From: a virus
IMG/VR virus record: IMGVR_UViG_3300025096_000026
Coordinates: 1-53,203 of that record
Length of the DNA: 53,203 nt
Reading direction: 5' to 3' (one strand)
Shown here: positions 24,774 through 33,269 of the stretch, one piece after another
How positions within the stretch are numbered: the stretch's first letter is position 1
Layout: the number at the start of each line of letters is the position of its first letter
Position numbers and translations under genes: made by a program
Notes under the pieces: model-generated
Seen by the model: the letters and a program-made list of their open reading frames with translations, nothing else
Databases searched by the model: none
What the model was told of the DNA's origin: nothing

Positions 24774-26054
24774 TTATCCTACGAAGATGCCGGCGGGAAC
24801 ATTTTGTAAGACTTTGGCAGTAGAGTCTTGCATAGTAGAATCGGTGGACGCCATTTCAGAGTAGGTGAGCTCATCCAATGTGGCTTTGAGCTCTTCTCGC
24901 AGGCCGTCTTGTTCGGCTTTAGCTTGGGCCAGAAGGTCAGCCGCATTCAGTGTAACACTCTCACCTGGAATGGGAACCGTAGAAAACTTGCCGCGCACTT
25001 GGCCCAAAATCTCCTTAGTGAGAGCGAGCGCAAACCGACGGATCCACTGCTTACCTATGGCATTAATGTTCTCATAAGGTAGATTCTGGAAAGGAAGGGT
25101 ATTCATGTTGTTAATACCTTCGATGCCGCTCTTGGGCTGTCCTGTTCCATCTTCCCATGGTTTAAATTGATTTTCAATTGTAAATTCAACCCAAAACTTC
25201 TCCGGGCTTGTAGAGTCCGGTTGCGGAAAAAGACGCAATTGATTGTTTTTTAGCTCATATGAATAATGCGAAATACGCGTCCAAATAGCATCTTCGTATG
25301 CTTGAGCCTGAAGCTTGTTTTGCCAAGTGGGAACGATTTCAAAGGTTGAATCATCTGCATATTGTCCATAAGTACGCAGATTACCGACCACCGAAAAGCC
25401 TCCATAATAGCCATAGAAGCGCCACATTGCTCGGGGCGTTTTAAAATAAACCCTTCGAATCACCACTCGCTTATCATCCACTTCCCCATAATAATTCAAG
25501 GTTCCTGTGTTATTTATATTCGCAGAAGAGGCTGAGATGATTGATTGCAGGTCATAATCCTGTTGTTCTGCAATCCGATCAATAGATGCCGAATAAATGG
25601 GAAGTGTGCCCCCGAGGCCCGTTTCTGTAATGGAGCGTTCGGATACGCGGCGAGCGAAGCCATAATCAAACCGAGGATACCTTAAGCTTACATCGGTTCC
25701 TGCCAATGGATCTGTACTTAGAATTTGACCATCTTGGTCAAAAGATGCTGTTTGGGCGCCCATCAGTGACGAAAGTGAGTTTTTGCTCTGATGGATGTTC
25801 AAGATGTAAGAATATTCTAATACTGCTTCTTCATAGGCCGCATAAACATTTCCTTCGGCCAACTCGATGTCGAGCACATCTCCGCCCAGCTTCTTATATG
25901 TATAGGCAACCTGATCGGAGGCGCCGGAGAGAAAGGCATCTGATCCCGCATAAATACCAAACGGCAACGTAGCAGCGACATTTAAAACAGAACCGGTGGA
26001 TGTTAAAACATTTGAATTTGTTGTAGATGATGGATTAAGATTAGGGATTGCCAT
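24774..26054 (-). CDS. Neck / head completion protein (T4 gp13-like)
   Basis: A 426-residue protein. The C-terminal segment IGKQWIRRFALALTKEILGQVRGKFSTVPIPGESVTLNAADLLAQAKAE closely follows the conserved region of gp13 in T4-like and cyanophage genomes (W..RYALA.AKEI.GRIRGKF..IPIPGG.VTLDG..LL). gp13 helps join head and tail. It is encoded directly after the major capsid gene and its terminator. The start ATG 26054 has a GAGG site. Confidence 0.75.
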   Translation of the reverse strand: MAIPNLNPSSTTNSNVLTSTGSVLNVAATLPFGIYAGSDAFLSGASDQVAYTYKKLGGDVLDIELAEGNVYAAYEEAVLEYSYILNIHQSKNSLSSLMGAQTASFDQDGQILSTDPLAGTDVSLRYPRFDYGFARRVSERSITETGLGGTLPIYSASIDRIAEQQDYDLQSIISASSANINNTGTLNYYGEVDDKRVVIRRVYFKTPRAMWRFYGYYGGFSVVGNLRTYGQYADDSTFEIVPTWQNKLQAQAYEDAIWTRISHYSYELKNNQLRLFPQPDSTSPEKFWVEFTIENQFKPWEDGTGQPKSGIEGINNMNTLPFQNLPYENINAIGKQWIRRFALALTKEILGQVRGKFSTVPIPGESVTLNAADLLAQAKAEQDGLREELKATLDELTYSEMASTDSTMQDSTAKVLQNVPAGIFVG

Positions 26055-26078
26055 TAAAGTGCCTCGATTATACTATTA

Positions 26079-26086
26079 CTAAATAG
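26079..26086 (-). promoter_or_regulatory. CTATWTA motif before the gp13-like gene
   Basis: CTATTTAG on the minus strand, directly after the capsid terminator hairpin and about 25 bases before the gp13-like ATG, followed by AGTATAAT. It could serve as the terminator tail, as a promoter element, or both. Confidence 0.3.
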
Positions 26087-26116
26087 AAAGCCCCGCCTCA
26101 AAAGAGACGGGGCTTT
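26087..26116 (-). terminator. Intrinsic terminator after the major capsid gene
   Basis: Stem AAAGCCCCGYCTC with its complement around a short TTTT/AAAA loop, 28 bases after the capsid stop codon, followed on the minus strand by TTTCTATTTA. It is GC-rich and nearly symmetrical, so it could work in either direction. A terminator or 3' stabiliser after gp23 is expected because that mRNA is very abundant. Confidence 0.8.
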
Positions 26117-26144
26117 AACTATTTTGACCTTACGTCAGGTATGA

Positions 26145-27890
26145 CTAGTCATTCATGTCGCGAACGATCACGAGACCATACATATCTGGACGCACCATCT
26201 TCTTGGCGTAACGGGTCATGACACCCTTGCGAGGTACGAAGTCCTCGACGCCGAAGATAGTAGGCGTGGTCTGCAGCGGCACATAAGGTGCGTACACATA
26301 GCCACTCTCAAGGAAGCTACTTCCACGTCGGCCCACAAGGAGCAGATTACGCGGGAAGTAAGGATCGACGATAACGTCGAACTTCTTCGAAAGCGAACCA
26401 ACCTTAACAGCACCCGCGTCGCCGCGGTCGCTATCAGCAGTCACATTGGCACGGAAGCCAGCCGTGAACTCAAGGATGTTGGCAACTTCAGGTGAACACA
26501 CCACGAAGTTAGCAGCACCACGGAGAGTCTTGCGGTGGATCTGTGCGGAGACGTCATTGATGGTCTCAATGAGAGTCTCATACCACTCACTCACGTTACC
26601 CGTGAAGTCTGGCGTAGTGGACGAACCAATTTCTGCACCAGTTTCGCGATTAACGAAGCGACCAGCAGCGCGGGACCAGTAACGAACGCCAGCGGTTGCG
26701 CCGCGGACGAGGTCGTCAAGGATCTCACGATCGATCTCAAGGGCGATCTGCTCAGACAGAATCTGAGTAAGTTCGACCTCGGCATCAAGGTTGTGGTAGG
26801 CGTTAAGATCTTGTCCCAACTCCGGGGTCCACTTGGCCTTGAGCTTCTTAGTGATCGCGGTGACGGCCACCGAGTCGACCTTGATGTCGATCTCAGGGAT
26901 TCGCTCACTGCCTTCCAGTCCCCACGTCGTGGATGCAGCCACCGAACCAACGGCGCCTCCAGCCTGGAAGCGGTCAACAGACGGGAATGACAACGGATGT
27001 GTCTGGCCCGGGTGACCGTCAATGGTACCCTGCTCGATCGACGAAGTCAACACAGCAGCAGTACTGGAACCCAAGAAACCAACGATAACGTTGTTATCGC
27101 GGTCCGATCCGGAGAACTGAGTCAAACGACGCAGCTGCGAACCAGAAACAGTGCTTGTGTCAAAAGTAAGAGCAATCAAATCATCATAGTTAAACTGAGT
27201 ATTCGAAATCGTACCCGTCAGCTCTGTGCGCTGAAGTTCATAGAACGCCACAACAGACGAACCAGACGTAAGGCCCGGATCATACTGGCAGAGACGATCC
27301 AGAGTTGCATCACCATTACCATAAGTACCCTTCTGCAGCGGAGTAACCTTAGCAGAAAGATTAAAGTTAATATTGGTTGATCCAGTTGGAGAGGAGAAAC
27401 CGTTGTTAAGAGCATACGGTCCACGCTCTGCCCAAACGCCCGTCAGCGTAATGCCGCCGGTGATTTGGGAACCAACTTCGTCGCCACCATAAATCGACTC
27501 ATCAGCAATGTTGCCGAGGCGCGATGTAATAGTGTCGTTTGGTCCTAGATTTGGCGAATACACGAAATCCAGGAAGAAGATGAGGCCACTGGGGAGACTC
27601 ATCGGCTGAACGCTAACGAGATCGTTGGCGATCAGATTGCCGAAAACACGGCGAACGAGGGGGAATGCGACAGCCGCAAAGCCCTCAACGTCGCCAGCAG
27701 CCATGCTGGACGACTCACGGAGTAGCTCTTTTGCTTGGTTCTCAAGCAATCGGGCCATACCGTTCCGATTGGCATCATCGCCGATACCTTCTAAAAGGCC
27801 CGTCTGTTCCCATTTGGAAATCAGAGCAGAACCTTCCGCAGAAAGGTCACGATTGACAATACCTTCGGTTAATTTTTGTACAATAGACAT
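26145..27890 (-). CDS. Major capsid protein (T4 gp23-like)
   Basis: A 581-residue precursor of the main head protein. It has the gp23 opening (ALISKWEQTGLLEGI...ARLLENQAKELLRESSSM), the segment AFPLVRRVFGNLIANDLVSVQPMSLPSGLIFFLDF, and the C-terminal PYVPLQTTPTIFGVEDFVPRKGVMTRYAKKMVRPDMYGLVIVRDM. A propeptide is expected to be removed by the gp21-type protease after an L/I-x-E site; LRE near residue 58 is a candidate. T4 gp23 has 521 residues, so there is a modest insertion. ATG 27890 has a strong AGGAGG site. Confidence 0.95.
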   Translation of the reverse strand: MSIVQKLTEGIVNRDLSAEGSALISKWEQTGLLEGIGDDANRNGMARLLENQAKELLRESSSMAAGDVEGFAAVAFPLVRRVFGNLIANDLVSVQPMSLPSGLIFFLDFVYSPNLGPNDTITSRLGNIADESIYGGDEVGSQITGGITLTGVWAERGPYALNNGFSSPTGSTNINFNLSAKVTPLQKGTYGNGDATLDRLCQYDPGLTSGSSVVAFYELQRTELTGTISNTQFNYDDLIALTFDTSTVSGSQLRRLTQFSGSDRDNNVIVGFLGSSTAAVLTSSIEQGTIDGHPGQTHPLSFPSVDRFQAGGAVGSVAASTTWGLEGSERIPEIDIKVDSVAVTAITKKLKAKWTPELGQDLNAYHNLDAEVELTQILSEQIALEIDREILDDLVRGATAGVRYWSRAAGRFVNRETGAEIGSSTTPDFTGNVSEWYETLIETINDVSAQIHRKTLRGAANFVVCSPEVANILEFTAGFRANVTADSDRGDAGAVKVGSLSKKFDVIVDPYFPRNLLLVGRRGSSFLESGYVYAPYVPLQTTPTIFGVEDFVPRKGVMTRYAKKMVRPDMYGLVIVRDMND

Positions 27891-27917
27891 TTTGTATAAC
27901 CTCCTAGTATGTTATTG

Positions 27918-29072
27918 TTATTTATTCAAACCTGCTAAACGCAGCATACGATCCATCTTAGGATCGCGTTTTGCCGTGTTGTTTTTCTTAGAATTGATCA
28001 AAAGCGATGTAGGTCTCTGAACTGCTTCACGAAGTGTCTGTGGGCGTACACGGGGATCAGCCGTTGCCCCCACTGCGTTTTGAATTGTTTCATAGATCAT
28101 ACTTGCTTCTTCAACAGAAGTGGCGGATTGAACAGCTTCGACAATTTGATTTTTTTGTCGCTCATTCAAGGAGGCGCTGCTAAGTGCCTTGTTTTGATAA
28201 ACAAGCTTGGCGTTTTCCAAGTTCAGCTGAGTCAGCTGAGTCTTGGATTCAGTTAAAAGGGCATATAGCTCTTTTAGTGATTCTTTAAGTTCAACGACGC
28301 GGGACTCCTCCAGCGTGTCGTCGGGCACCACATCAGGTGCCGTTGATGCATCTTCTTCGATTTCTTCTTCTTCTTCCAGGTGAGCACCCTGGGCCTTGGC
28401 CATGGCATCGTTGTTGGCTTGCTCAATGCTGTTGTCGGCAGAGTTAATAGATGACCATCCCTGTGGTCGAGGGACCATGTCAACAACCAGATCTTCAATA
28501 AGATCGGCCAGCATTTCTTCAGTAAGATTGATGTCTTCGTCTTCTTCTAGATTTTTCATCGCTGCATGCGACTCCTCTTCGGCAGCCGCTGAGCCAGCGT
28601 CGGTGGTATGAGTCATGTCAACGGCGGTTTCGCCAGCTTCTTCGCCCCCGGCGCTCTCAGATTCGCCCGGATCTAGAAAAGTGGTGTCATCATCCACCCC
28701 TTCACTCAACTCCTCCGCTACTTCAGTTGCAACCATTAACGAAGCAGGATCAATTTCTTCCTGATCGATGCGCTCTTTGAGGGCATCAAAATCAATTTCC
28801 ACTAAATCCGCCTCTTCTGGGGCACCCAATTCTTCAGTCTGAAAAGCATAGGGAACATCTTCAGTAAAAGTAGCATCGGCTGCCGCAACAGCAGAGGCCT
28901 CTGGGTCCTCCAGACCCAGGCCGAGATCAAGCTCGTCCTGTTCTAAAAGGGTGTCGAGGGCGCCCTTAACCTCGGCCGAATACTTCTCTAATACAGCATT
29001 TTCGGCGTTTTTAAGTGCGGCTTCCTTAAGGGCTTTAGCGTCAACAATCGCTTCTTCTAACAGTGAAGACAT
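27918..29072 (-). CDS. Prohead core scaffold protein (T4 gp22-like position)
   Basis: A 384-residue, strongly acidic, helical protein directly upstream of the capsid gene, where T4 encodes its main scaffold gp22. The N-terminus SSLLEEAIVDAKALKEAALKNAE and the coiled-coil ESLKELYALLTESKTQLTQLNLENAKL fit a core protein. The C-terminus (MLRLAGLNK) is similar to that of the 334-residue protein encoded at 35990-36994. I chose the ATG at 29072 because it has a GGAG site 7 bases upstream; an in-frame ATG ten codons earlier lacks one. Confidence 0.75.
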   Translation of the reverse strand: MSSLLEEAIVDAKALKEAALKNAENAVLEKYSAEVKGALDTLLEQDELDLGLGLEDPEASAVAAADATFTEDVPYAFQTEELGAPEEADLVEIDFDALKERIDQEEIDPASLMVATEVAEELSEGVDDDTTFLDPGESESAGGEEAGETAVDMTHTTDAGSAAAEEESHAAMKNLEEDEDINLTEEMLADLIEDLVVDMVPRPQGWSSINSADNSIEQANNDAMAKAQGAHLEEEEEIEEDASTAPDVVPDDTLEESRVVELKESLKELYALLTESKTQLTQLNLENAKLVYQNKALSSASLNERQKNQIVEAVQSATSVEEASMIYETIQNAVGATADPRVRPQTLREAVQRPTSLLINSKKNNTAKRDPKMDRMLRLAGLNK

Positions 29073-29104
29073 AGAATTACTCCAAATCTGACATCGCGTC
29101 AAAA

Positions 29105-29112
29105 ATAAATAG
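29105..29112 (-). promoter_or_regulatory. CTATWTA motif before the scaffold gene
   Basis: CTATTTAT on the minus strand, about 32 bases before the scaffold ATG in the spacer after the fibre gene. One of six similar sites. Confidence 0.3.
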
Positions 29113-29144
29113 TTCGTAAGATGAGGAAATGACTAATAGATGTA

Positions 29145-31553
29145 TTATTCGTAATTTGTAAGTACGCCATTAAGCTTAATATTTTCAATGCAAGTCCGGG
29201 TGGCCATGGTCGAGGCATCGGCACCAGTTTTATAAATGGCAAACATTCCCACCAAGTGACCATTACCAGCTATATCTACACTTACACCAGAAGTATACAA
29301 ATCTGTCCAACTATCGCCATGATCATCGCTATATCTGTATTTCACGGTATCATCTATTACCTCGACTCGAAATAGCCTGTCTTCCGAGAAATCTACCTGG
29401 GCCCGGGCGGTACTTCTTTCGGTACCAGATTCATATACCAAGTAATAGGGAGCCGTTTGTCCGCCCTCGTAACAGTACAGTGCATAATCTATCTCCGTAT
29501 AATTATTAGATGCCGCGGGGTTGCTTCCAGTATACGCCAACCCTATCATGTAGTAATCCCCAGTTAACTGGTCAGCGGTAGGCATAAACTCAATATATCC
29601 ACTACTGCCATCAGTTATCTCAGCGAGAGTAACGGCGCCACTATCCCAACCATACCCTGTATTTGTCCTTATAAATCCACTTCTCTGTCCGATCCCATAA
29701 ACAGTGGTATATGTGGTATTGGTGCGATTTGCAGCCACTTTGGCATTACTATCAATATTAGTAGTAATAGTACCCGCGACCTGCAAACCATTGGTCAGCG
29801 TGTAGGAGAGTCCATCGGTGTTTGATATAGTCATGTCATAGGACCCAGTTTGGGCTGATGCCGTGAGCACCAAACTTAAACTCACTGGACTGTTAAATGT
29901 TAGTGTACCAGCTGAATGCCCGTCTGTGTCAAACTGACTATCAAAGCTAACCGTACTTCCATCCGTAAAGCCATAACCATCTATGTCAATGCTCCCCGTC
30001 GTACTCATCAGGCGCTTATAAGTATCAGCGGACCCATGAGCGGACCCACTAACCCAAGGATCATGAATTGCAGTTGCCACGCCGGTTAATGTAGAGCCGT
30101 CGCCATAGAAGGCAGACGCAGAAACATTCACAGAAGCCGATACGTTGCCGGCAATTGTTAGCTCGTGGTCCTCGGTAGAACTCGGAGCATAGCAGATTCC
30201 GACTTTATCGAATTCTGCGCATGTTCTAATAAGATTTACTTGATTTTCGCCGCCCACCTTTAAATCAATATCAAGCGCGCCATGATTAATAATCATTTTG
30301 TCTTGGCTTCCTTCTTCTATTTTTATAAATGTTCTACCACCAGCAGCTAAACTGATTGTGTCATCTTCAAGTCTAATGAACGTGTCGGCATCCCCATTAT
30401 GATAGAGGTACTCGTCAAATCCGGCGTTTCCGGCTACGTCGAGAGTATAGTCCGGTGATGAAGTGCCTATGCCTACTCGGTTTGAGCCCGTAGCAAACAG
30501 TACGGTCGTACCCTCGGTGGTGTCGGCTCGGAAGATTTGTCCGTCGTCGGATGAAGAAAGATGAAGAAGGGCGTCCGGGTGATTGCTTCCCGCAATACTT
30601 GCGCCGGCACCAATACCTACATAGCCGAGTGCGTCGGCTTGGTCTGAGATTACAAAGCGGTATCCGGGTATACCGCCAGTGCTATCATCAAAGATAGTGA
30701 ACCCATACGCGTCAGATCCCATAGAATAAGCTCGATAGTTAGTAGCATTAAACTGTATGAGGGCATTATCAGCGCCTTCGATGTCGAGCTGCCTGCTGGG
30801 GCTAGCAGTGCCGATGCCGACGTTGCCGTCGCCGCAGACAACGAAAACGTCATCATTGCTGTCCGAATTGGTATAGAATAGATTGTCGCTGTCGCTTCCG
30901 GAAACATGTATCCGTCCCTTGGTATTGGCGGCAGACATGGATGGGAGGCTGAGATCACCGTCGGTGCTTAAACTCATTTTCCAATACGTATTGTCGGTAC
31001 CCCAGGAGATCGCGTCGTAGGAGACGAGGTGGAGATCGCCGCCCTGGGAGAGGATGTTCATGCCGCCGCCGGTCATACCAATGATTTCAGTGCCATTGGT
31101 GCCTTCGATATAAAGTGTAGCAATTCCGCTGGACTCATTAGTCTTTAATACCAAATCTGTTGCATAAAGGGCACGACTAGAACTGATGGCGCCATCGACG
31201 ACCAAGGGGATACCCGAGCCCGACACGGTTACGACGGAGCCATCATAAACAAACCCAGAGTCGCCGCCCGTACTACCGCCATCATTATATTGAACGTTTG
31301 TGTCGGATCCGGCTGGGGATGCTGTGGCTGTGATGTTTTCCAGATTCGAGCCGTCGCCATAGAAAGCTGATGCCGATAGGTTGTGGGAGGAGCTAATCTC
31401 ATTAGTAGACCCAGAGATCGCCATGCACAGTTCGCCGCCGGCCACAAAACCTATGGCGTCCTCAGACCAATCTAAATAAGTGTTTCCCTGGGCATCATCT
31501 TCATTATAGATGTCCCCACGATTAACGGACCCAGTTGCAAATTTGTATGCCAT
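29145..31553 (-). CDS. Fibre protein with repeated modules (802 residues)
   Basis: A large beta-rich fibre. It opens MAYKFATGSVNRGDIY and has two copies of the SASAFYGDGS.L module (about residues 60 and 480) and several VGIGT.SP..LD repeats (for example GNVGIGTASPSRQLDIEG), typical of trimeric phage fibres. The C-terminal 250 residues resemble a jelly-roll or lectin-like domain (SDDHGDSWTDLYTSG, GNGHLVGMFAIYKTG) that could bind a receptor. It is encoded inside the head gene cluster, so it may be a head or neck fibre. ATG 31553 has no clear ribosome site; a CTATTTATAG sequence lies immediately upstream. Confidence 0.75.
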   Translation of the reverse strand: MAYKFATGSVNRGDIYNEDDAQGNTYLDWSEDAIGFVAGGELCMAISGSTNEISSSHNLSASAFYGDGSNLENITATASPAGSDTNVQYNDGGSTGGDSGFVYDGSVVTVSGSGIPLVVDGAISSSRALYATDLVLKTNESSGIATLYIEGTNGTEIIGMTGGGMNILSQGGDLHLVSYDAISWGTDNTYWKMSLSTDGDLSLPSMSAANTKGRIHVSGSDSDNLFYTNSDSNDDVFVVCGDGNVGIGTASPSRQLDIEGADNALIQFNATNYRAYSMGSDAYGFTIFDDSTGGIPGYRFVISDQADALGYVGIGAGASIAGSNHPDALLHLSSSDDGQIFRADTTEGTTVLFATGSNRVGIGTSSPDYTLDVAGNAGFDEYLYHNGDADTFIRLEDDTISLAAGGRTFIKIEEGSQDKMIINHGALDIDLKVGGENQVNLIRTCAEFDKVGICYAPSSTEDHELTIAGNVSASVNVSASAFYGDGSTLTGVATAIHDPWVSGSAHGSADTYKRLMSTTGSIDIDGYGFTDGSTVSFDSQFDTDGHSAGTLTFNSPVSLSLVLTASAQTGSYDMTISNTDGLSYTLTNGLQVAGTITTNIDSNAKVAANRTNTTYTTVYGIGQRSGFIRTNTGYGWDSGAVTLAEITDGSSGYIEFMPTADQLTGDYYMIGLAYTGSNPAASNNYTEIDYALYCYEGGQTAPYYLVYESGTERSTARAQVDFSEDRLFRVEVIDDTVKYRYSDDHGDSWTDLYTSGVSVDIAGNGHLVGMFAIYKTGADASTMATRTCIENIKLNGVLTNYE

Positions 31554-31556
31554 GCT

Positions 31557-31564
31557 ATAAATAG
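31557..31564 (-). promoter_or_regulatory. CTATWTA motif at the fibre start
   Basis: CTATTTAT on the minus strand, only three bases before the fibre ATG at 31553 and after the terminator 31581-31609. One of six similar sites. If it is a -10-like element the mRNA would start inside the gene, which argues for another role at this copy. Confidence 0.25.
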
Positions 31565-31580
31565 AACCCAGAACACAAAA

Positions 31581-31609
31581 GGGTGGGTATCCCGAAAGAT
31601 ACCCACCCC
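31581..31609 (-). terminator. Intrinsic terminator after the 474-residue fibre gene
   Basis: Perfect 11-bp stem GGGTGGGTATC / GATACCCACCC with a 7-base or smaller loop around TTTCGG, followed on the minus strand by TTTTGTGTT. This is the clearest intrinsic terminator in the window. Confidence 0.85.
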
Positions 31610-31651
31610 AGTTTGTATAGCTATCTCCGAAGAGAAGCTAGAATTGTCTTC

Positions 31652-33076
31652 TTAGAAGATGTGCCAGTCATCAGTACCCGAATCATAGACCAGAGTAATA
31701 GCAGCACCAGCACTGTCAAGAGTGACGGTGGATTCACCATCAATGTCCTTACCACCATTCTTACTTACAATGACGTCGTTAGCCATAGCAGCAGAACGCT
31801 TAATTGCAAGCCAGTCACCATGGACCGGAGCGGCAGGCAAGTTAACAGTAGTTTCAGCACTACCGTTAATAACCAAATAGCTAGACGTCAAGGACGCCAA
31901 AACCGTGGTTACGCCGGCAGCCGGATTCTCAAGACCAGTATAGCGTACGCCACTAGCCATGAAAGCACTTCCCGACATCTGAACAAAATCAGTAACAGCA
32001 TTACCAAGTAACGTCACTCCCGTAGAAGTGAGGTTGGTCGCAGTAATTGCGGCTGCCGAGGCAGCACCAATGGGAGTTCCGTCAATAGCACCGCCATCAA
32101 CGTTAATGTTGGTGATTGCCTGGTTGTTAGCATCAAGTGCGGCGCCCAGAGTTGTAGCTCTGAGGTCATCAATGTATGCAACACCGTCAATGTACAGGTC
32201 CTTCCATTCTTTGGTGGAAGAGCCAAGGTCAATAACACCATCGTTGCTCGGAACAAAGTTAGCACCCACACCACCACTGAGACTAAACTCGTAGTTAGCG
32301 TTGATGTGCATACCGTTCTGATCCATCACAACATTTCCTTGCAAGAAATCAGCAGTGGAAGCGTTAACATCCAGATTGGCACCACTGACTGTGGTGGCAA
32401 TAAGCGTAGCGCTTGAATCAATAGTAACATCACCATTCGAGGCAATAGTGATTGCATCGTCGGTAGTTACAACACCAATCGTCGCACCATCCTGAAGCAG
32501 AAGCTTCTGTCCGGCGATCTGACCAGAACCAGAAATGGTTCCTAGGTTTGCCGCGTTGCGGCTCGAATCAACAATGTTTGTGCCGTTAACGTCGACACCA
32601 GTTGCGCCGTCGATCTTACCACTTACATCAACCGAAGCACCCGTAAAGGCGCCAGCTTCCGATAACGCACCATTCTGCGCCGACCAAGACGCAACATTAA
32701 GCGCACCGGAGCCCGAGAGCAAGCCGCTGCTCGGATTAAAGGTGAGAAGTGCATTGCTCGGGTTAGTAGAACCATCACTAGTTGCCACAGCAATGGCAGC
32801 GCCGTCAGAGCTAGCCGTCTGAGACATGACAAGCATCAAGTCCAAGTTTGCACCAGATCCCGTAACATCAACACTGTCAGACGAAATGCCTGTCAGGTTA
32901 GAACCATCACCGTAAAGAGTGGTAGCACGCATATCATCAGCCCAAACCGTTGCAGGGCGGTTACCGGTGGTACCAATTGTAGACTCACTGTCCGTTCCGA
33001 ACAAAAGATCGAAAGGTCCATTGAGTGTTAAGTTACCGGATAGAGCAGCCGCTCCATCCTGAAATTTATAAGCCAT
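31652..33076 (-). CDS. Fibre / virion surface protein (474 residues)
   Basis: A Gly/Ser/Ala/Thr-rich beta-type structural protein that shares its first residues (MAYKF) with the neighbouring 802-residue fibre. It contains one LYGDGSNLTGI module near residue 50 and a C-terminal domain with VNLPAAPVHGDWLAIKRSAA, IDGESTVTL and a final DDWHIF, which matches the end of the 500-residue neck-fibre protein (LPAAAGFTDGQTFVFKD, IDGVTGVRI, AWYIY). The start at 33076 has a perfect AGGAGG site; a longer in-frame start 10 codons earlier has none. Confidence 0.75.
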   Translation of the reverse strand: MAYKFQDGAAALSGNLTLNGPFDLLFGTDSESTIGTTGNRPATVWADDMRATTLYGDGSNLTGISSDSVDVTGSGANLDLMLVMSQTASSDGAAIAVATSDGSTNPSNALLTFNPSSGLLSGSGALNVASWSAQNGALSEAGAFTGASVDVSGKIDGATGVDVNGTNIVDSSRNAANLGTISGSGQIAGQKLLLQDGATIGVVTTDDAITIASNGDVTIDSSATLIATTVSGANLDVNASTADFLQGNVVMDQNGMHINANYEFSLSGGVGANFVPSNDGVIDLGSSTKEWKDLYIDGVAYIDDLRATTLGAALDANNQAITNINVDGGAIDGTPIGAASAAAITATNLTSTGVTLLGNAVTDFVQMSGSAFMASGVRYTGLENPAAGVTTVLASLTSSYLVINGSAETTVNLPAAPVHGDWLAIKRSAAMANDVIVSKNGGKDIDGESTVTLDSAGAAITLVYDSGTDDWHIF

Positions 33077-33077
33077 T

Positions 33078-33155
33078 TTAAATCCTCCTATAGATTGTGT
33101 TGGCAAAACGGGTAATTATACGATTAGCGTTTAGAGCATCACGCGCGGACTCCAT
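33078..33155 (-). CDS. Possible 25-codon ORF in the spacer before the 474-residue fibre
   Basis: The longest non-coding stretch here (33077-33269, 193 bases) holds only this short frame, MESARDALNANRIITRFANT and five more residues, whose stop lies within the fibre's ribosome site. It has a poor ribosome site and may be chance. The same spacer contains GTATAAT near 33115 on the minus strand without a matching -35 box. Nothing else was seen in it. Confidence 0.2.
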   Translation of the reverse strand: MESARDALNANRIITRFANTIYRRI

Positions 33156-33269
33156 CCTAGGAGGGGCAGATAAAGCAAAAACCCAAATTCACATCCGTTT
33201 TATGTATCAATTAGTCATCCCACGACGAAAAAGGCAAACTAAAATAAGTTTTTCAAAGAAAGTTACAAA

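Noticed and set aside
25511-25518. TATAAATA (T4 late promoter sequence) on the minus strand inside the gp13-like gene
   Set aside because: It lies in coding sequence with no gene start shortly downstream, and the structural spacers do not carry this exact sequence.
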